Part shown: in pieces, positions 25,652 to 34,622 of the stretch | Layout: each line of letters begins with the position of its first letter | Position numbering within the stretch: position 1 is the stretch's first letter | Assembly: GCA_902512065.1 (NCBI GenBank) | Contig: CABXHU010000003.1 | Location: 1 to 64,000 of the forward strand | DNA from: an uncultured Bacteroidota bacterium | GTDB lineage: Bacteria > Bacteroidota > Bacteroidia > Flavobacteriales > Flavobacteriaceae | Length of the DNA stretch: 64,000 nt | Direction: 5' to 3' | Notes under the pieces: generated by a model | The model's input: only the letters and a program-made list of their open reading frames with translations | Told to the model about the DNA's origin: nothing | Database searches by the model: none | Translations under genes and position numbers: made by a program

Positions 25652-26404
25652 ATGCTACTCGAATATCCAGTTAACCGAATTGAAAAATTGCTTTTTTGGG
25701 GTGAAGCATTTAATACACGTGATGATTTTTTCATTAAAATTAATTGTAATTTAAATGAAGTTGACTTAATTTTTTTTCTAGATTCTAGAGGAATTTCTGC
25801 AAGTTTTGATACTTCATTAGTTAAAATGATTTTGGATGAATTAGAATATGATACTAATTATCTAATTGTATCAAGGCCTATCGAAATTACAACTTGGGTT
25901 ACCTTATTTAATTTTCTCAAACTAAATAAATTAAATTCAAAAAGAATCATTACTAATATGGGTTTTGTTGATTTTACACCAAAAAAAAGAACTATAGTTG
26001 AATTATACACATATCAATACAAACTGTTTTTTAATTCAATTGAAGTGGAAATAAATAAAGCTGGAAAATTTCTAAATAAACATGGTAAAAGTGAAATTTT
26101 ATTTGAACAAAAATATCCGAAATCTTTTTTAAAACAATTGAAGTCGTTGTTTAAAATTTTTAATGTGGTTTTAATAGATACTCCTTATGTTTCATCTGAC
26201 ATTAAACTTAAAAGGGCTAGACCAAAAGCATTTTATGACGGTTTAAAGAAGACGTCTTTATTTCATAATAAAATAAAAAATTTCTTAGAAAAGATAGATT
26301 TACCGAAATTTACAATTGATGAGACTTATGACGCAATTCATTATACGAAAGAGGGAAATTTATTAATTTTTAATAAGCTAAAACCTTTTTTAAAACTTAG
26401 TTAA
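25652..26404 (+). CDS. Uncharacterised protein, possibly SGNH-like
   Basis: 250 residues with no family I recognise securely. The C-terminus contains DAIHYTKEGNLLIFNKL, which resembles the DxxH plus following glycine of SGNH-hydrolase block V. LIDTPYVSS may sit in the core. A clear GDS nucleophile block is absent: the N-terminal FWGEAFNTRDDF is the nearest candidate. There is no signal peptide or membrane helix, so it is probably cytoplasmic. The gene lies between the HAD phosphatase and a Leptospira-type glycan protein. An O-acyl transfer or esterase role is possible but weakly supported. Confidence 0.6.
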   Translation: MLLEYPVNRIEKLLFWGEAFNTRDDFFIKINCNLNEVDLIFFLDSRGISASFDTSLVKMILDELEYDTNYLIVSRPIEITTWVTLFNFLKLNKLNSKRIITNMGFVDFTPKKRTIVELYTYQYKLFFNSIEVEINKAGKFLNKHGKSEILFEQKYPKSFLKQLKSLFKIFNVVLIDTPYVSSDIKLKRARPKAFYDGLKKTSLFHNKIKNFLEKIDLPKFTIDETYDAIHYTKEGNLLIFNKLKPFLKLS

Positions 26405-26405
26405 T

Positions 26406-28262
26406 TTGAATAGTACGGTACTAAATTTAACTTTAAAGAAAGAAAATAAATCTGATTTTTTGAAAGTTTATTGGAATTCAGTAAAGTTCGAAAATGATGG
26501 AATTTCTATATCAAGATATTTAGAAAAAAATGAAAATAGTATCAGAAAAAAATATATTACTTTCATTCATGATTTAGGAGAATATAAACTAATAAGAGGA
26601 ACAAATATTATAAATCATTTTCAATTTAAAAGTGGATATAATGTATGGTGGATGAGTTTATTGGTTGAAAAAAATCTAGTTAAGTCAAGAGATATTTCTG
26701 ATTGTTTAAAGCTTTTTGCATTTGAGGAACTGGTTAAAGAATATAAACCAGTACAGATTAAAATGATTACTAGTAATTATAAATTGCTAAAGACTTTAAA
26801 GTTATTTTGTAAAAATGGAGGAATTGAATTTAATTCAAATTATCAAATACATAAATCAAATTCTCTAAAAAATAAAATACCAAAAATAATTCAAGGGTTT
26901 ATTTATATTTTAAAGAGTTTTTTTGTTAACTGGTCATTAAGACTAGTCAAAAAAAAATGGAACTCAGGAAAAAACCAAATTTTTATTTTCTCCAATTTAA
27001 TAAATTTCGATCAAAAATATACAAACAATTCAAATGTTAGTTCTACATATTTAGGTACACTTCCACTTCTTTTTCAACAAAAAAAATTGAAAATGAATTT
27101 CCTTAATAATTTTTTTGCTACTCCAAAATTTCCAAACAGACCTAATGCAATTTCACAAATAAATAAAATAAATAGTAATTCTGATAAACACGGACAGAAA
27201 CACCAATTTTTGTATAGTTTTTTAGATTTTACCATTTTTTTCAAAGTATTATTCCAATTTATAAAAATTCAAATTTTTAGTACATTACTTTTGGGAGTCT
27301 TTAATGCTTTTAGTCCGAAGGGCTCTAATCTTAATTTCTGGTACTTGCTAAAAAATGATTGGGGAAATTCTACTAAGGGTACGGTACTTTCAGAAAACCT
27401 AATTCTAATTGCTCTAATAGATAAAGTAATTAAGAAATTAGATCAACAAATACTTGGACTTTATTTACATGAAAATAGTGGATGCGAAAGAGCTTTTATT
27501 CAGGCATGGAAAAAGTATCAAAAAGCTCCTTTAATTGGCATACAACATGCAACTATACGCTATTGGGATTTAAGATATTTTGAAGACCTAAGAGTCTTTA
27601 CAAAAAAATCAAATATTCCTAGACCAGATAAGTTAGCTGTAAATGGCCCAATAGCAAAAGGAATATTGATGAATTATGGATATTGCGAGTCTGAATTAGT
27701 TGAAACTGAGGCACTTCGTTACTTAAATAATTATAATAAAACTGTATTTAAAACTAAACAAATTGACACTAAAATTAAAATTTTATTGTGTGGTGATATT
27801 GATTTTGAATCAACAAGTGCTATGCTTCGATGTGTTGAGAAAGCATTGACTGAGTTAAAAATGTTAAGTATTGATCAAATAGAAATTACTTACAAGTCTC
27901 ATCCGATTAATAATTTAGATCTTAGTAAATTTAAAATTCCCAACCTAAAAGTTACCAATAAGAGTATAAAACAGATTATTAATTCTTATGATTTAATGAT
28001 AGCCCCTGATTCTACTTCAGCAGCGGTAGAAGCATATCAACTTGGGTTAAAGGTTATTTTATTTCTTTATTTAGAAAGAGTTAATTTTAGTCCACTAAAG
28101 GGCGTGAAAAATGTGTCATTTATTAGTACAAGCGATGAATTAAAGAAATTGCTGTCAAGTAAACATATTTTGGATAAAAAAAAATATTTAAAAACTTTTT
28201 TTTGGTCGGATCAAAATCTAAAAAGGTGGAAAACAACACTAATGCAGTTAGGATTAAAATGA
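26406..28262 (+). CDS. Leptospira-type surface carbohydrate biosynthesis protein (LIC13510-like)
   Basis: 618 residues resembling the LIC13510-type O-antigen protein family. The C-terminal half is GT-B-like: LYLHENSGCERAFIQAWKK, IGIQHATIRYWDLRYFEDLR, KLAVNGPIAKGILMNYGY, YKSHPINN and MIAPDSTSAAVEAYQLGLKV. The start is TTG at 26406, one base after the preceding stop; no nearby ATG serves. A basic, moderately hydrophobic region lies at about 150-180. It is probably a glycosyltransferase acting on the lipid-linked glycan. Together with the LIC12162-type gene it links this locus to Leptospira-style O-antigen assembly. Confidence 0.72.
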   Translation: MNSTVLNLTLKKENKSDFLKVYWNSVKFENDGISISRYLEKNENSIRKKYITFIHDLGEYKLIRGTNIINHFQFKSGYNVWWMSLLVEKNLVKSRDISDCLKLFAFEELVKEYKPVQIKMITSNYKLLKTLKLFCKNGGIEFNSNYQIHKSNSLKNKIPKIIQGFIYILKSFFVNWSLRLVKKKWNSGKNQIFIFSNLINFDQKYTNNSNVSSTYLGTLPLLFQQKKLKMNFLNNFFATPKFPNRPNAISQINKINSNSDKHGQKHQFLYSFLDFTIFFKVLFQFIKIQIFSTLLLGVFNAFSPKGSNLNFWYLLKNDWGNSTKGTVLSENLILIALIDKVIKKLDQQILGLYLHENSGCERAFIQAWKKYQKAPLIGIQHATIRYWDLRYFEDLRVFTKKSNIPRPDKLAVNGPIAKGILMNYGYCESELVETEALRYLNNYNKTVFKTKQIDTKIKILLCGDIDFESTSAMLRCVEKALTELKMLSIDQIEITYKSHPINNLDLSKFKIPNLKVTNKSIKQIINSYDLMIAPDSTSAAVEAYQLGLKVILFLYLERVNFSPLKGVKNVSFISTSDELKKLLSSKHILDKKKYLKTFFWSDQNLKRWKTTLMQLGLK

Positions 28263-28285
28263 TTTAAATAAAATAATATAGAAAA

Positions 28286-29365
28286 ATGAAAATAGATGAT
28301 AAATTCAAAGGCAAAAGGGTAATAGTCACTGGACATACAGGTTTTAAAGGCTCGTGGTTAGTAGCATGGTTGAAAATTATGGGTGCTCAAGTAACTGGAA
28401 TTGGTTTAGATCCTTATACGAAACCTTCCAATTTTGAAGCTTCCTCAATTGGAACCAATATCAGTGATTTACGTCACGATATAAAAGACCAAGATGGGCT
28501 TAGTAATATTTTTGAGGACACAAATCCTGATTTTGTATTTCATCTTGCAGCTCAAGCCCTTGTAAGAAAGTCTTACACGGACCCTACTGAAACTTGGCAA
28601 ACTAATGTAATAGGGACCTTGAATGTACTTGAAGCATTGCGTAAGTTAAAAAATCCCTGTACTGCTGTATTAATTACAAGTGATAAATGTTATGATAATG
28701 TTGAGTGGGTTTGGGGTTACAGAGAAAACGATGCTTTAGGGGGCCCAGATCCTTACAGTGCTTCAAAAGGTGCTGCTGAGTTATTAATAAAGTCTTATGT
28801 AAAGTCATATTTTCCTAAAGAAAACACTAATATTAGGATTGCTTCAGCTAGAGCAGGTAATGTAATAGGCGGAGGGGACTGGTCAATTGATCGAATTGTA
28901 CCTGATTGTGTAAAAGCATGGTCAAAAAGTGAAGTGGTTGAACTGCGAAATCCTCATGCAACACGTCCATGGCAACACGTCTTAGAACCTCTAAGCGGAT
29001 ATATTTCCCTAGCTTCACAACTGAGTGAGAATATGAATTTGCATGGCGAGGCATTTAATTTTGGACCTAAATCACAACAAAATAAAAGTGTTCTTGAACT
29101 AGTAGTTTCCATGCAGAAAACTTGGAATAAAGTAAAATATGAGGATATTTCAGATAAAATAAAAGGCCCTTATGAATCAGGATTATTAAAATTAAATTGT
29201 GATAAAGCTTTACATTTGTTGGGGTGGAATGCAATAATGGATTTTAACCAAACTGTTGAATTCACATCTGAATGGTATAAGAGCTATTACAGTGGAAAGG
29301 AAATGGAGCTATTTACCACCAATCAAATTAATCAATACATAGAAATAGGTAGAAAAAAAGTATAA
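28286..29365 (+). CDS. rfbG: CDP-glucose 4,6-dehydratase
   Basis: 359-residue extended SDR that converts CDP-D-glucose to CDP-4-dehydro-6-deoxy-D-glucose. The N-terminus FKGKRVIVTGHTGFKGSWL and the segments AAQALVRKSYTDPTETWQTN, LITSDKCYDNVEWVWGYREN and DPYSASKGAAELL (catalytic YxxxK) are diagnostic of RfbG/DdhB. The length is normal. A GC content slightly above the flanking genes is noticeable in the first half. It lies with rfbF two genes downstream, so both CDP-sugar enzymes are in one operon. Confidence 0.93.
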   Translation: MKIDDKFKGKRVIVTGHTGFKGSWLVAWLKIMGAQVTGIGLDPYTKPSNFEASSIGTNISDLRHDIKDQDGLSNIFEDTNPDFVFHLAAQALVRKSYTDPTETWQTNVIGTLNVLEALRKLKNPCTAVLITSDKCYDNVEWVWGYRENDALGGPDPYSASKGAAELLIKSYVKSYFPKENTNIRIASARAGNVIGGGDWSIDRIVPDCVKAWSKSEVVELRNPHATRPWQHVLEPLSGYISLASQLSENMNLHGEAFNFGPKSQQNKSVLELVVSMQKTWNKVKYEDISDKIKGPYESGLLKLNCDKALHLLGWNAIMDFNQTVEFTSEWYKSYYSGKEMELFTTNQINQYIEIGRKKV

Positions 29366-29366
29366 C

Positions 29367-29798
29367 ATGAATTCAAATCTTAGAGATTTTATTGAAGTTA
29401 CTCCGCTTAGACGAATTAATACACCAGGCGGAGATGTGTTAAAAGTTTTGATGAAAACTGAGAATTCGTTTAATGATTTTGGTGAAGCCTATATTTCTGA
29501 AGTCTTACCTGGTATAGTTAAAGCATGGAAACTCCATTATAAAATGACACTTAATCTTATTGTTGTTAAAGGAAGAGTTAAATTTGTATTTTGTAATGAT
29601 AATAATGGAAAGTTTGAGTTTAGAGAAGAAGAAATTGGCGATCATCGTTATGCGCGAATAACTGTAAAACCAGGACTATGGTTTGGATTTAAAGGAATTG
29701 ATAAAGAAACAAGTAAAATATTAAATATTGCAAATATACTGCACGATCCTAAAGAAGTTAATCGACGTACAGTTCAAGAAATTAATTATAACTGGTAA
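29367..29798 (+). CDS. RmlC-like cupin, probable CDP-4-keto-6-deoxyhexose 3,5-epimerase
   Basis: 143-residue cupin related to dTDP-4-dehydrorhamnose 3,5-epimerase but shorter than RmlC (about 180). PGIVKAWKLHYKMTLNLIVVKG stands where RmlC has its RGLHFQ strand; VKPGLWFGFKGID and ILNIANILHDPKEV follow. Such short forms occur in loci for 6-deoxysugars other than L-rhamnose. It begins one base after rfbG and is followed by rfbF, so the likely substrate is CDP-4-keto-6-deoxyglucose or its enzyme-bound form. Loss of the canonical RmlC catalytic residues makes the reaction uncertain. Confidence 0.75.
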   Translation: MNSNLRDFIEVTPLRRINTPGGDVLKVLMKTENSFNDFGEAYISEVLPGIVKAWKLHYKMTLNLIVVKGRVKFVFCNDNNGKFEFREEEIGDHRYARITVKPGLWFGFKGIDKETSKILNIANILHDPKEVNRRTVQEINYNW

Positions 29799-29803
29799 TA
29801 AAT

Positions 29804-30565
29804 ATGAAAGTAATTATTTTAGCAGGTGGATTTGGAACAAGATTATCTGAATACACCAATGTAATACCTAAGCCAATGGTCCCTATTGGAGGAAAACCAA
29901 TTTTATGGCACATTATGCAATTTTATGCAAAATATGGACATAAAGATTTTTATATTGCTTTGGGTTATAAGTCAGAGTTGATTAAAGATTATTTCCTTAA
30001 TTATAGAGAACTTAATTCTGATTTTACTTTAGACCTTAATTCTGGTGATATTGAACACCATGAAGTTAATTCTGAAGACTGGAAGGTGACATTGATAGAC
30101 ACAGGAGATAAAACTATGACAGGTGGAAGATTAAAGCGACTTCAAAAATTTATTGGAAATGAGCCCTGCTTATTAACTTATGGAGATGGTGTTGCAGATA
30201 TTAATTTGACCGAACTGTTAAAGTTCCATAAAAGTCATGGAAAAATGATAACAATGTCTGCAGTACGCCCAAATGCCCGTTTTGGCGAATTGGAATTACA
30301 GGGTAATTTAGTTAAAAGTTTTAAAGAAAAACCTCGACTTCATAAAGGATGGATAAATGGCGGATTTTTTGTTATAGAACCTGATTTTTTTGATTTAATT
30401 GATGGAGATTCAACATTGTTAGAGCGAGAACCGCTTGAGAAAGCAACAAAAATGAATGAATTGATGGCATTTATTCATGAAGGCTTTTGGCAATGTATGG
30501 ATAATAAGCGTGATCATGATTTTTTAGAAAATTTATGGATTAAAGGAAAAGCTCCTTGGAAATGA
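29804..30565 (+). CDS. rfbF: Glucose-1-phosphate cytidylyltransferase
   Basis: 253-residue nucleotidyltransferase making CDP-glucose from CTP and glucose 1-phosphate. LAGGFGTRLSEYTNVIPKPM, GGKPILWHIMQFYAKYGHKDF, TGDKTMTGGRLKRLQKF, LLTYGDGVAD and NGGFFVIEPDFFD are diagnostic of RfbF/DdhA. The ATG lies five bases after the cupin gene and the stop overlaps the next ATG (ATGA). It supplies the substrate of the CDP-glucose dehydratase at 28286. Confidence 0.94.
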   Translation: MKVIILAGGFGTRLSEYTNVIPKPMVPIGGKPILWHIMQFYAKYGHKDFYIALGYKSELIKDYFLNYRELNSDFTLDLNSGDIEHHEVNSEDWKVTLIDTGDKTMTGGRLKRLQKFIGNEPCLLTYGDGVADINLTELLKFHKSHGKMITMSAVRPNARFGELELQGNLVKSFKEKPRLHKGWINGGFFVIEPDFFDLIDGDSTLLEREPLEKATKMNELMAFIHEGFWQCMDNKRDHDFLENLWIKGKAPWK

Positions 30566-31512
30566 AAATTCTTATAACAGGTGCAGGCGGACTTTTAGGT
30601 GGAAGAATAATTGATTTCTTTAATAAAAAGGGGTATGAGATTGTTGCAATAAGTCGTCATTTTAAAGGATCTGTTGAATGGGAAAAGTCCGTTGAAGTTA
30701 TAAATTTGGATATAAGCGAGTCAGTAGACTTAAAAAAGTACCTTCACGGAGTTTCTTTAGTTATTCATGCAGCGGGAATGAATGCAGCTGATTCTTTAAA
30801 AGACCCTATAAAAGCATTGTATTTTAATGGATTAGTAACAGCCAAATTATTGAATGAATCAATAAAATGTGGTGTCCCAAAGTTTATATATCTATCTACA
30901 TTACATGTATATTCAAGCAAGTTAAGTGGACTAGTAAATGAAAATAATTGTATTACAAACACTCATCCCTATGCAACTAGCCATAGAGCGGGAGAAGATG
31001 CTGTTTTATTTGCTAATAATCAAAAAAAGATTCAAGGAATAGTATTGAGGCTGTCTAATTCTTTTGGTTTTCCAATTAATGAATCTGCGAATTGTTGGAG
31101 TTTAGTCGTTAATGATATATGTAGACAAGCTTATGTAAAAGGAAAAATAAGTTTAGATAGCAGTGGAAATCAATTTCGGAATTTTATTTCAATAAATGAA
31201 GTTTGTAGATTTATTTGTTTCCTTTTTGAAAATGAATTTAATTCCTACAAGTTTCCAATAATCAATTTAGCATCAAAAAATACAATTACAGTTTTAGCTA
31301 TGTCACATCTCGTTAAAGATAGAGCCGAAATTTTTTTAAACAAAAAGATTCCTTTAACTGTTAAAAATGAATTAAATAATGAAACGTTCAAATCTTTTAA
31401 AATTGAAACTTCATTATTAGATAGTATTGGTTATTCTGTTAATAATGATTGTAAAACAGAGATAGATTCCTTGTTAGATTATTGTCAACATAATTTTAAA
31501 ATTGAAAGTTAA
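30562..31512 (+). CDS. NAD-dependent epimerase/reductase of the CDP-sugar cassette, YxxxH variant
   Basis: 316-residue extended SDR. MKILITGAGGLLGGRI is the cofactor site, VIHAAGMNAADS the second motif and IYLSTLHVYS the catalytic strand. The usual YxxxK is Y137-A-T-S-H141, so the catalytic lysine is replaced by histidine. The ATG at 30562 overlaps rfbF as ATGA; a TTG six bases upstream is less likely. It probably reduces or epimerises the CDP-4-keto-6-deoxy sugar, replacing the E1/E3 dideoxysugar steps that are absent here. Activity with histidine in place of lysine needs testing. Confidence 0.75.
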   Translation: MKILITGAGGLLGGRIIDFFNKKGYEIVAISRHFKGSVEWEKSVEVINLDISESVDLKKYLHGVSLVIHAAGMNAADSLKDPIKALYFNGLVTAKLLNESIKCGVPKFIYLSTLHVYSSKLSGLVNENNCITNTHPYATSHRAGEDAVLFANNQKKIQGIVLRLSNSFGFPINESANCWSLVVNDICRQAYVKGKISLDSSGNQFRNFISINEVCRFICFLFENEFNSYKFPIINLASKNTITVLAMSHLVKDRAEIFLNKKIPLTVKNELNNETFKSFKIETSLLDSIGYSVNNDCKTEIDSLLDYCQHNFKIES

Positions 31513-31514
31513 TT

Positions 31515-32426
31515 TTGTATTCCCCTCTGGTCTCTATTGTTGTTCCAAATTTTAATCATGGCAATTATTTAAAAAACATGATTAATTCTGTAATTGATCA
31601 AACCTTTATTAATTGGGAAATGATTGTTATAGATAATAATTCAACAGACAACTCAAGTTTGATAATTAATAGTTTTAATGATAAGCGAATACAATTAGTA
31701 AATATTAATAATAAAGGAATAGTTGCTAAATCTCGTAATTTGGGTATAAAAATTTCTAAAGGAGAATGGATAGCTTTTTTAGACTCTGATGATTTTTGGT
31801 TTTCTGAAAAATTAGAAAAATGTTTAAGGAATTGTAAGAACGTGGACTTAATTTATCACGATATGCAATTGTTTGAAGTGGAAAAAGATTACATGATTAA
31901 CAAGAGAAAAATTTCAAGAACCTTAAAATCACCAGTTTTAAAAGACTTACTTATTAATGGAAATACTATATTAAATTCATCTGTTCTTGTAAGAAAATCA
32001 CTTTTAAATAAAGTGGAAGGATTAAATGAAGATCCTGAAATGGTTACATGTGAAGATTATAACTTGTGGTTAAAGATATCAAAAGTGAGTGATAGATTTT
32101 TACATATACCTGAAAAGTTAGGTTACTATGCTATACATAATCAGGGTCTTTCACAAAGAGACACTAGCAAACAGTTAAGAAAAGCAGTATCAGGTTTCCT
32201 TTCTGATTTAAGTGATAAAGAAAAAATCTATGTTGAATCTTTTATTAGATTTTCAAGATTAAGAACTTTAATTCAAACAAAGCGATTGGCACTATTTTAT
32301 AAAGACCTTGTTTTTTGTATTACATACGGTAAATTTCTTATAAAAATAAAATCATTAATAAGCTTTTTTAGTTTAATTTTACTTTTTTTAAAAGTTAAAA
32401 TTTTAAATTTTTTTGACGGCAATTAA
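31515..32426 (+). CDS. Glycosyltransferase family 2
   Basis: 303-residue GT-A glycosyltransferase. VSIVVPNFNHGNYLKNMINS opens the fold, IDNNSTDNS follows, GIVAKSRNLGIKISKGEWI leads to the DxD motif LDSDDFW (about residue 97), and CEDYNLWLKI is the C-terminal acid region. A hydrophobic C-terminus may contact the membrane. The start is TTG at 31515, three codons before the first strand; no ATG is available. It would transfer one sugar to the lipid-linked repeat unit on the cytoplasmic face. Confidence 0.87.
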   Translation: MYSPLVSIVVPNFNHGNYLKNMINSVIDQTFINWEMIVIDNNSTDNSSLIINSFNDKRIQLVNINNKGIVAKSRNLGIKISKGEWIAFLDSDDFWFSEKLEKCLRNCKNVDLIYHDMQLFEVEKDYMINKRKISRTLKSPVLKDLLINGNTILNSSVLVRKSLLNKVEGLNEDPEMVTCEDYNLWLKISKVSDRFLHIPEKLGYYAIHNQGLSQRDTSKQLRKAVSGFLSDLSDKEKIYVESFIRFSRLRTLIQTKRLALFYKDLVFCITYGKFLIKIKSLISFFSLILLFLKVKILNFFDGN

Positions 32427-32465
32427 ATTTATAATATTATTATTTAATTAATATTTTTTCTTTTC

Positions 32466-33464
32466 ATGTCTAAAAAATCAATATCAGTTATTGTAACCAC
32501 ATATAATAGGCCAAATAAATTAGACAATAATATTCGGCTACTTTTAAATCAAGATTTAAGAAATGATATAAAATTTAGTATAATAATAGTAGATGACAAT
32601 TCATCTGTAAGTAACCAAAAAAAAGTAAAGTCAATAGCTAATTATAGCAATTTTATAAAATTAATTATTAACCCTGTCAACATGGGTTTAAGCAGTTCTA
32701 GAAATATAGGTGCTAATCAAAGTAAAAGCGATTATTTGTTATTTCTGGATGACGATATCATGGTTGATTCATTTTATGTTATGGGTCATTTGGAAGTTTT
32801 AATGTCAGGCGGTAGAATTGCAACTGTAGGAAGTTTACGCTTCCCTAAAAAACTAACAGATTCTAATAATTTGATGAAGTATCTTAACTCAAGAGAATTA
32901 AGGCAACGAAATTTTAATCAAAAATTATTAAATGATCTGAGTGCACAATATTTCGGAGGTGGTATTTGCGGGGTTAAACGATCTGATTTTATTAGTGCAG
33001 GATGTTTTAATGAATCTTTTAAATATTATGGTGGAGAAGATAATGCAATGGGCTTTAGTCTGAAACAAATGGGAGTGCGTATTTGCTATGCCCCACTAGC
33101 TAAAGCAGATCATTATGATGAGGTAGAAATAGAGCGTTATAAAGTTAAGTTCAATGAAGCTGGTAGAGAAGGAGTTAAACTAATATTATTAATAGATTCA
33201 AATTTTTTTGATAATTCAAATTTTAGATTTCTTTTGCCAATTAGTTTAAAAGACAATTTATTCACTAAAGCAATCAAAATAATGCTAAAATTTGTTCTAA
33301 ACTCATATTTAGAAAAATTGTTAAGAAATTTCCTTAAGTTGACAAACTCCATAAATTTTTTATTTTCAAAGATGTTATTTCATATTCTATTTTCTTGCTG
33401 GATGTATCAAGGTCTTAATTCTAAATCATCAACTGTTGAATCAAAAGTTCAATATAAAAATTAA
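32466..33464 (+). CDS. Glycosyltransferase family 2
   Basis: 332-residue GT-A enzyme. ISVIVTTYNRPNKLDNNIRL opens the fold, IIVDDNSS follows, NMGLSSSRNIGANQSKSDY leads to the metal-binding LDDDIMVD (about residues 97-103), and GGGICGVKRSDFISAGCFNE with YYGGEDNAMGFSL provides the acceptor and catalytic region. The C-terminus has a hydrophobic helix around residues 300-315. It follows the other GT2 after a 39-base gap. Donor and linkage are unknown. Confidence 0.87.
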   Translation: MSKKSISVIVTTYNRPNKLDNNIRLLLNQDLRNDIKFSIIIVDDNSSVSNQKKVKSIANYSNFIKLIINPVNMGLSSSRNIGANQSKSDYLLFLDDDIMVDSFYVMGHLEVLMSGGRIATVGSLRFPKKLTDSNNLMKYLNSRELRQRNFNQKLLNDLSAQYFGGGICGVKRSDFISAGCFNESFKYYGGEDNAMGFSLKQMGVRICYAPLAKADHYDEVEIERYKVKFNEAGREGVKLILLIDSNFFDNSNFRFLLPISLKDNLFTKAIKIMLKFVLNSYLEKLLRNFLKLTNSINFLFSKMLFHILFSCWMYQGLNSKSSTVESKVQYKN

Positions 33465-33473
33465 AAAATAAAT

Positions 33474-34622
33474 ATGAAAAAGATTCAAGATACCGATTAT
33501 AAAATATGTTCAAATTGTGTAATGGACACATCTGCTCCTCTTATTACTTTTGATAAAAATGGCAAATGTGAGTATTGCACTAACTTTTACAATAATATAC
33601 TTCCAAATTGGAAAACTGATAGAATCGGTATGGATTCTTTGATGAAAATTGTTAATAGAATCAAAGAAGAAGGAAAAGATAAAGATTATGACTGTTTAAT
33701 GGGAATTAGCGGAGGAGTTGACAGTAGTTATATGGCTTATCTTGTTAAAAAAAAATTGGGCTTACGTCCGTTGATATTTCATATTGATGCAGGTTGGAAC
33801 TCTCAACAAGCAGTTAATAATATTGAAAAAATTATAGAAAAATTAAACTTAGACCTTCATACTGAGGTGATTAATTGGGAAGAAATGAAGGATTTGCAGG
33901 CGGCTTTTTTTAAGGCTCAAGTTTGTCATATTGACACTCCTCAAGATCATGCATTTGTTGCTGCTTTATATAATTTTGCAGCCAAGCACGGCTTTAAGTA
34001 TATTTTGAATGGCGGAAATATATCATCAGAATGTGTTCGTGAGCCATTAGAGTGGCATTATCATGCGTCAGATTTACGTCAGATTAAAGATATACACGAT
34101 AAGTTTGGAACAATCCCACTCAAAACTTTTCCTTTTGCAAATATTTTTAAATATAGATTTTACTATAAGTATATTAAAAAAATCAAGGTTATTCAGCCCT
34201 TAAACTATATTCCTTTTGAGAAAGAAAAAGTTATTCAGTTTCTTGAATCTGAATTTGGATGGCAACGTTACCCACAAAAACATTATGAATCAAGATTCAC
34301 TAGATTTTATGAAGGTTATTGGATGCCAACTAAATTTGGTTATGACATTAGGCGTGCGCACTATTCAAGCTTAATATTAACCAACCAAATGAATAGATCA
34401 GAAGCATTAGAAAAAATAAAAACCCCCTCAATTGATTCTGTTACTGCTAAATCAGATTTTGAATATGTCGCCACTAAGCTTGGTTTTTCTTTAGAAGAAT
34501 TTCAAACAATTTTTAAAGGTCCAAATAAGTCATACAGAGATTACAAGAATTATATGTTTTTAATAGATATAGGAGTTAAAATAATGCGTATGCTAGGATT
34601 GGAAAGAAAAATTATAAAATGA
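33474..34622 (+). CDS. N-acetyl sugar amidotransferase (WbpG/PseA family)
   Basis: 382-residue ATP-dependent amidotransferase that, in characterised loci, converts a sugar acetamido group to an acetamidino group using ammonia from HisH/HisF. Zinc-type cysteines are C12, C15, C32 and C35; the PP-loop is GISGGVDSSYMAYL (about residues 82-95). LNGGNISSECV and FTRFYEGYWMPTKFGYD are family segments. It overlaps hisH by 4 bases, with hisF next, reproducing the WbpG-HisH2-HisF2 trio of Pseudomonas. The target could be the 2,6-dideoxy-L-hexose made downstream or one of the ulosonic acids. Confidence 0.87.
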   Translation: MKKIQDTDYKICSNCVMDTSAPLITFDKNGKCEYCTNFYNNILPNWKTDRIGMDSLMKIVNRIKEEGKDKDYDCLMGISGGVDSSYMAYLVKKKLGLRPLIFHIDAGWNSQQAVNNIEKIIEKLNLDLHTEVINWEEMKDLQAAFFKAQVCHIDTPQDHAFVAALYNFAAKHGFKYILNGGNISSECVREPLEWHYHASDLRQIKDIHDKFGTIPLKTFPFANIFKYRFYYKYIKKIKVIQPLNYIPFEKEKVIQFLESEFGWQRYPQKHYESRFTRFYEGYWMPTKFGYDIRRAHYSSLILTNQMNRSEALEKIKTPSIDSVTAKSDFEYVATKLGFSLEEFQTIFKGPNKSYRDYKNYMFLIDIGVKIMRMLGLERKIIK

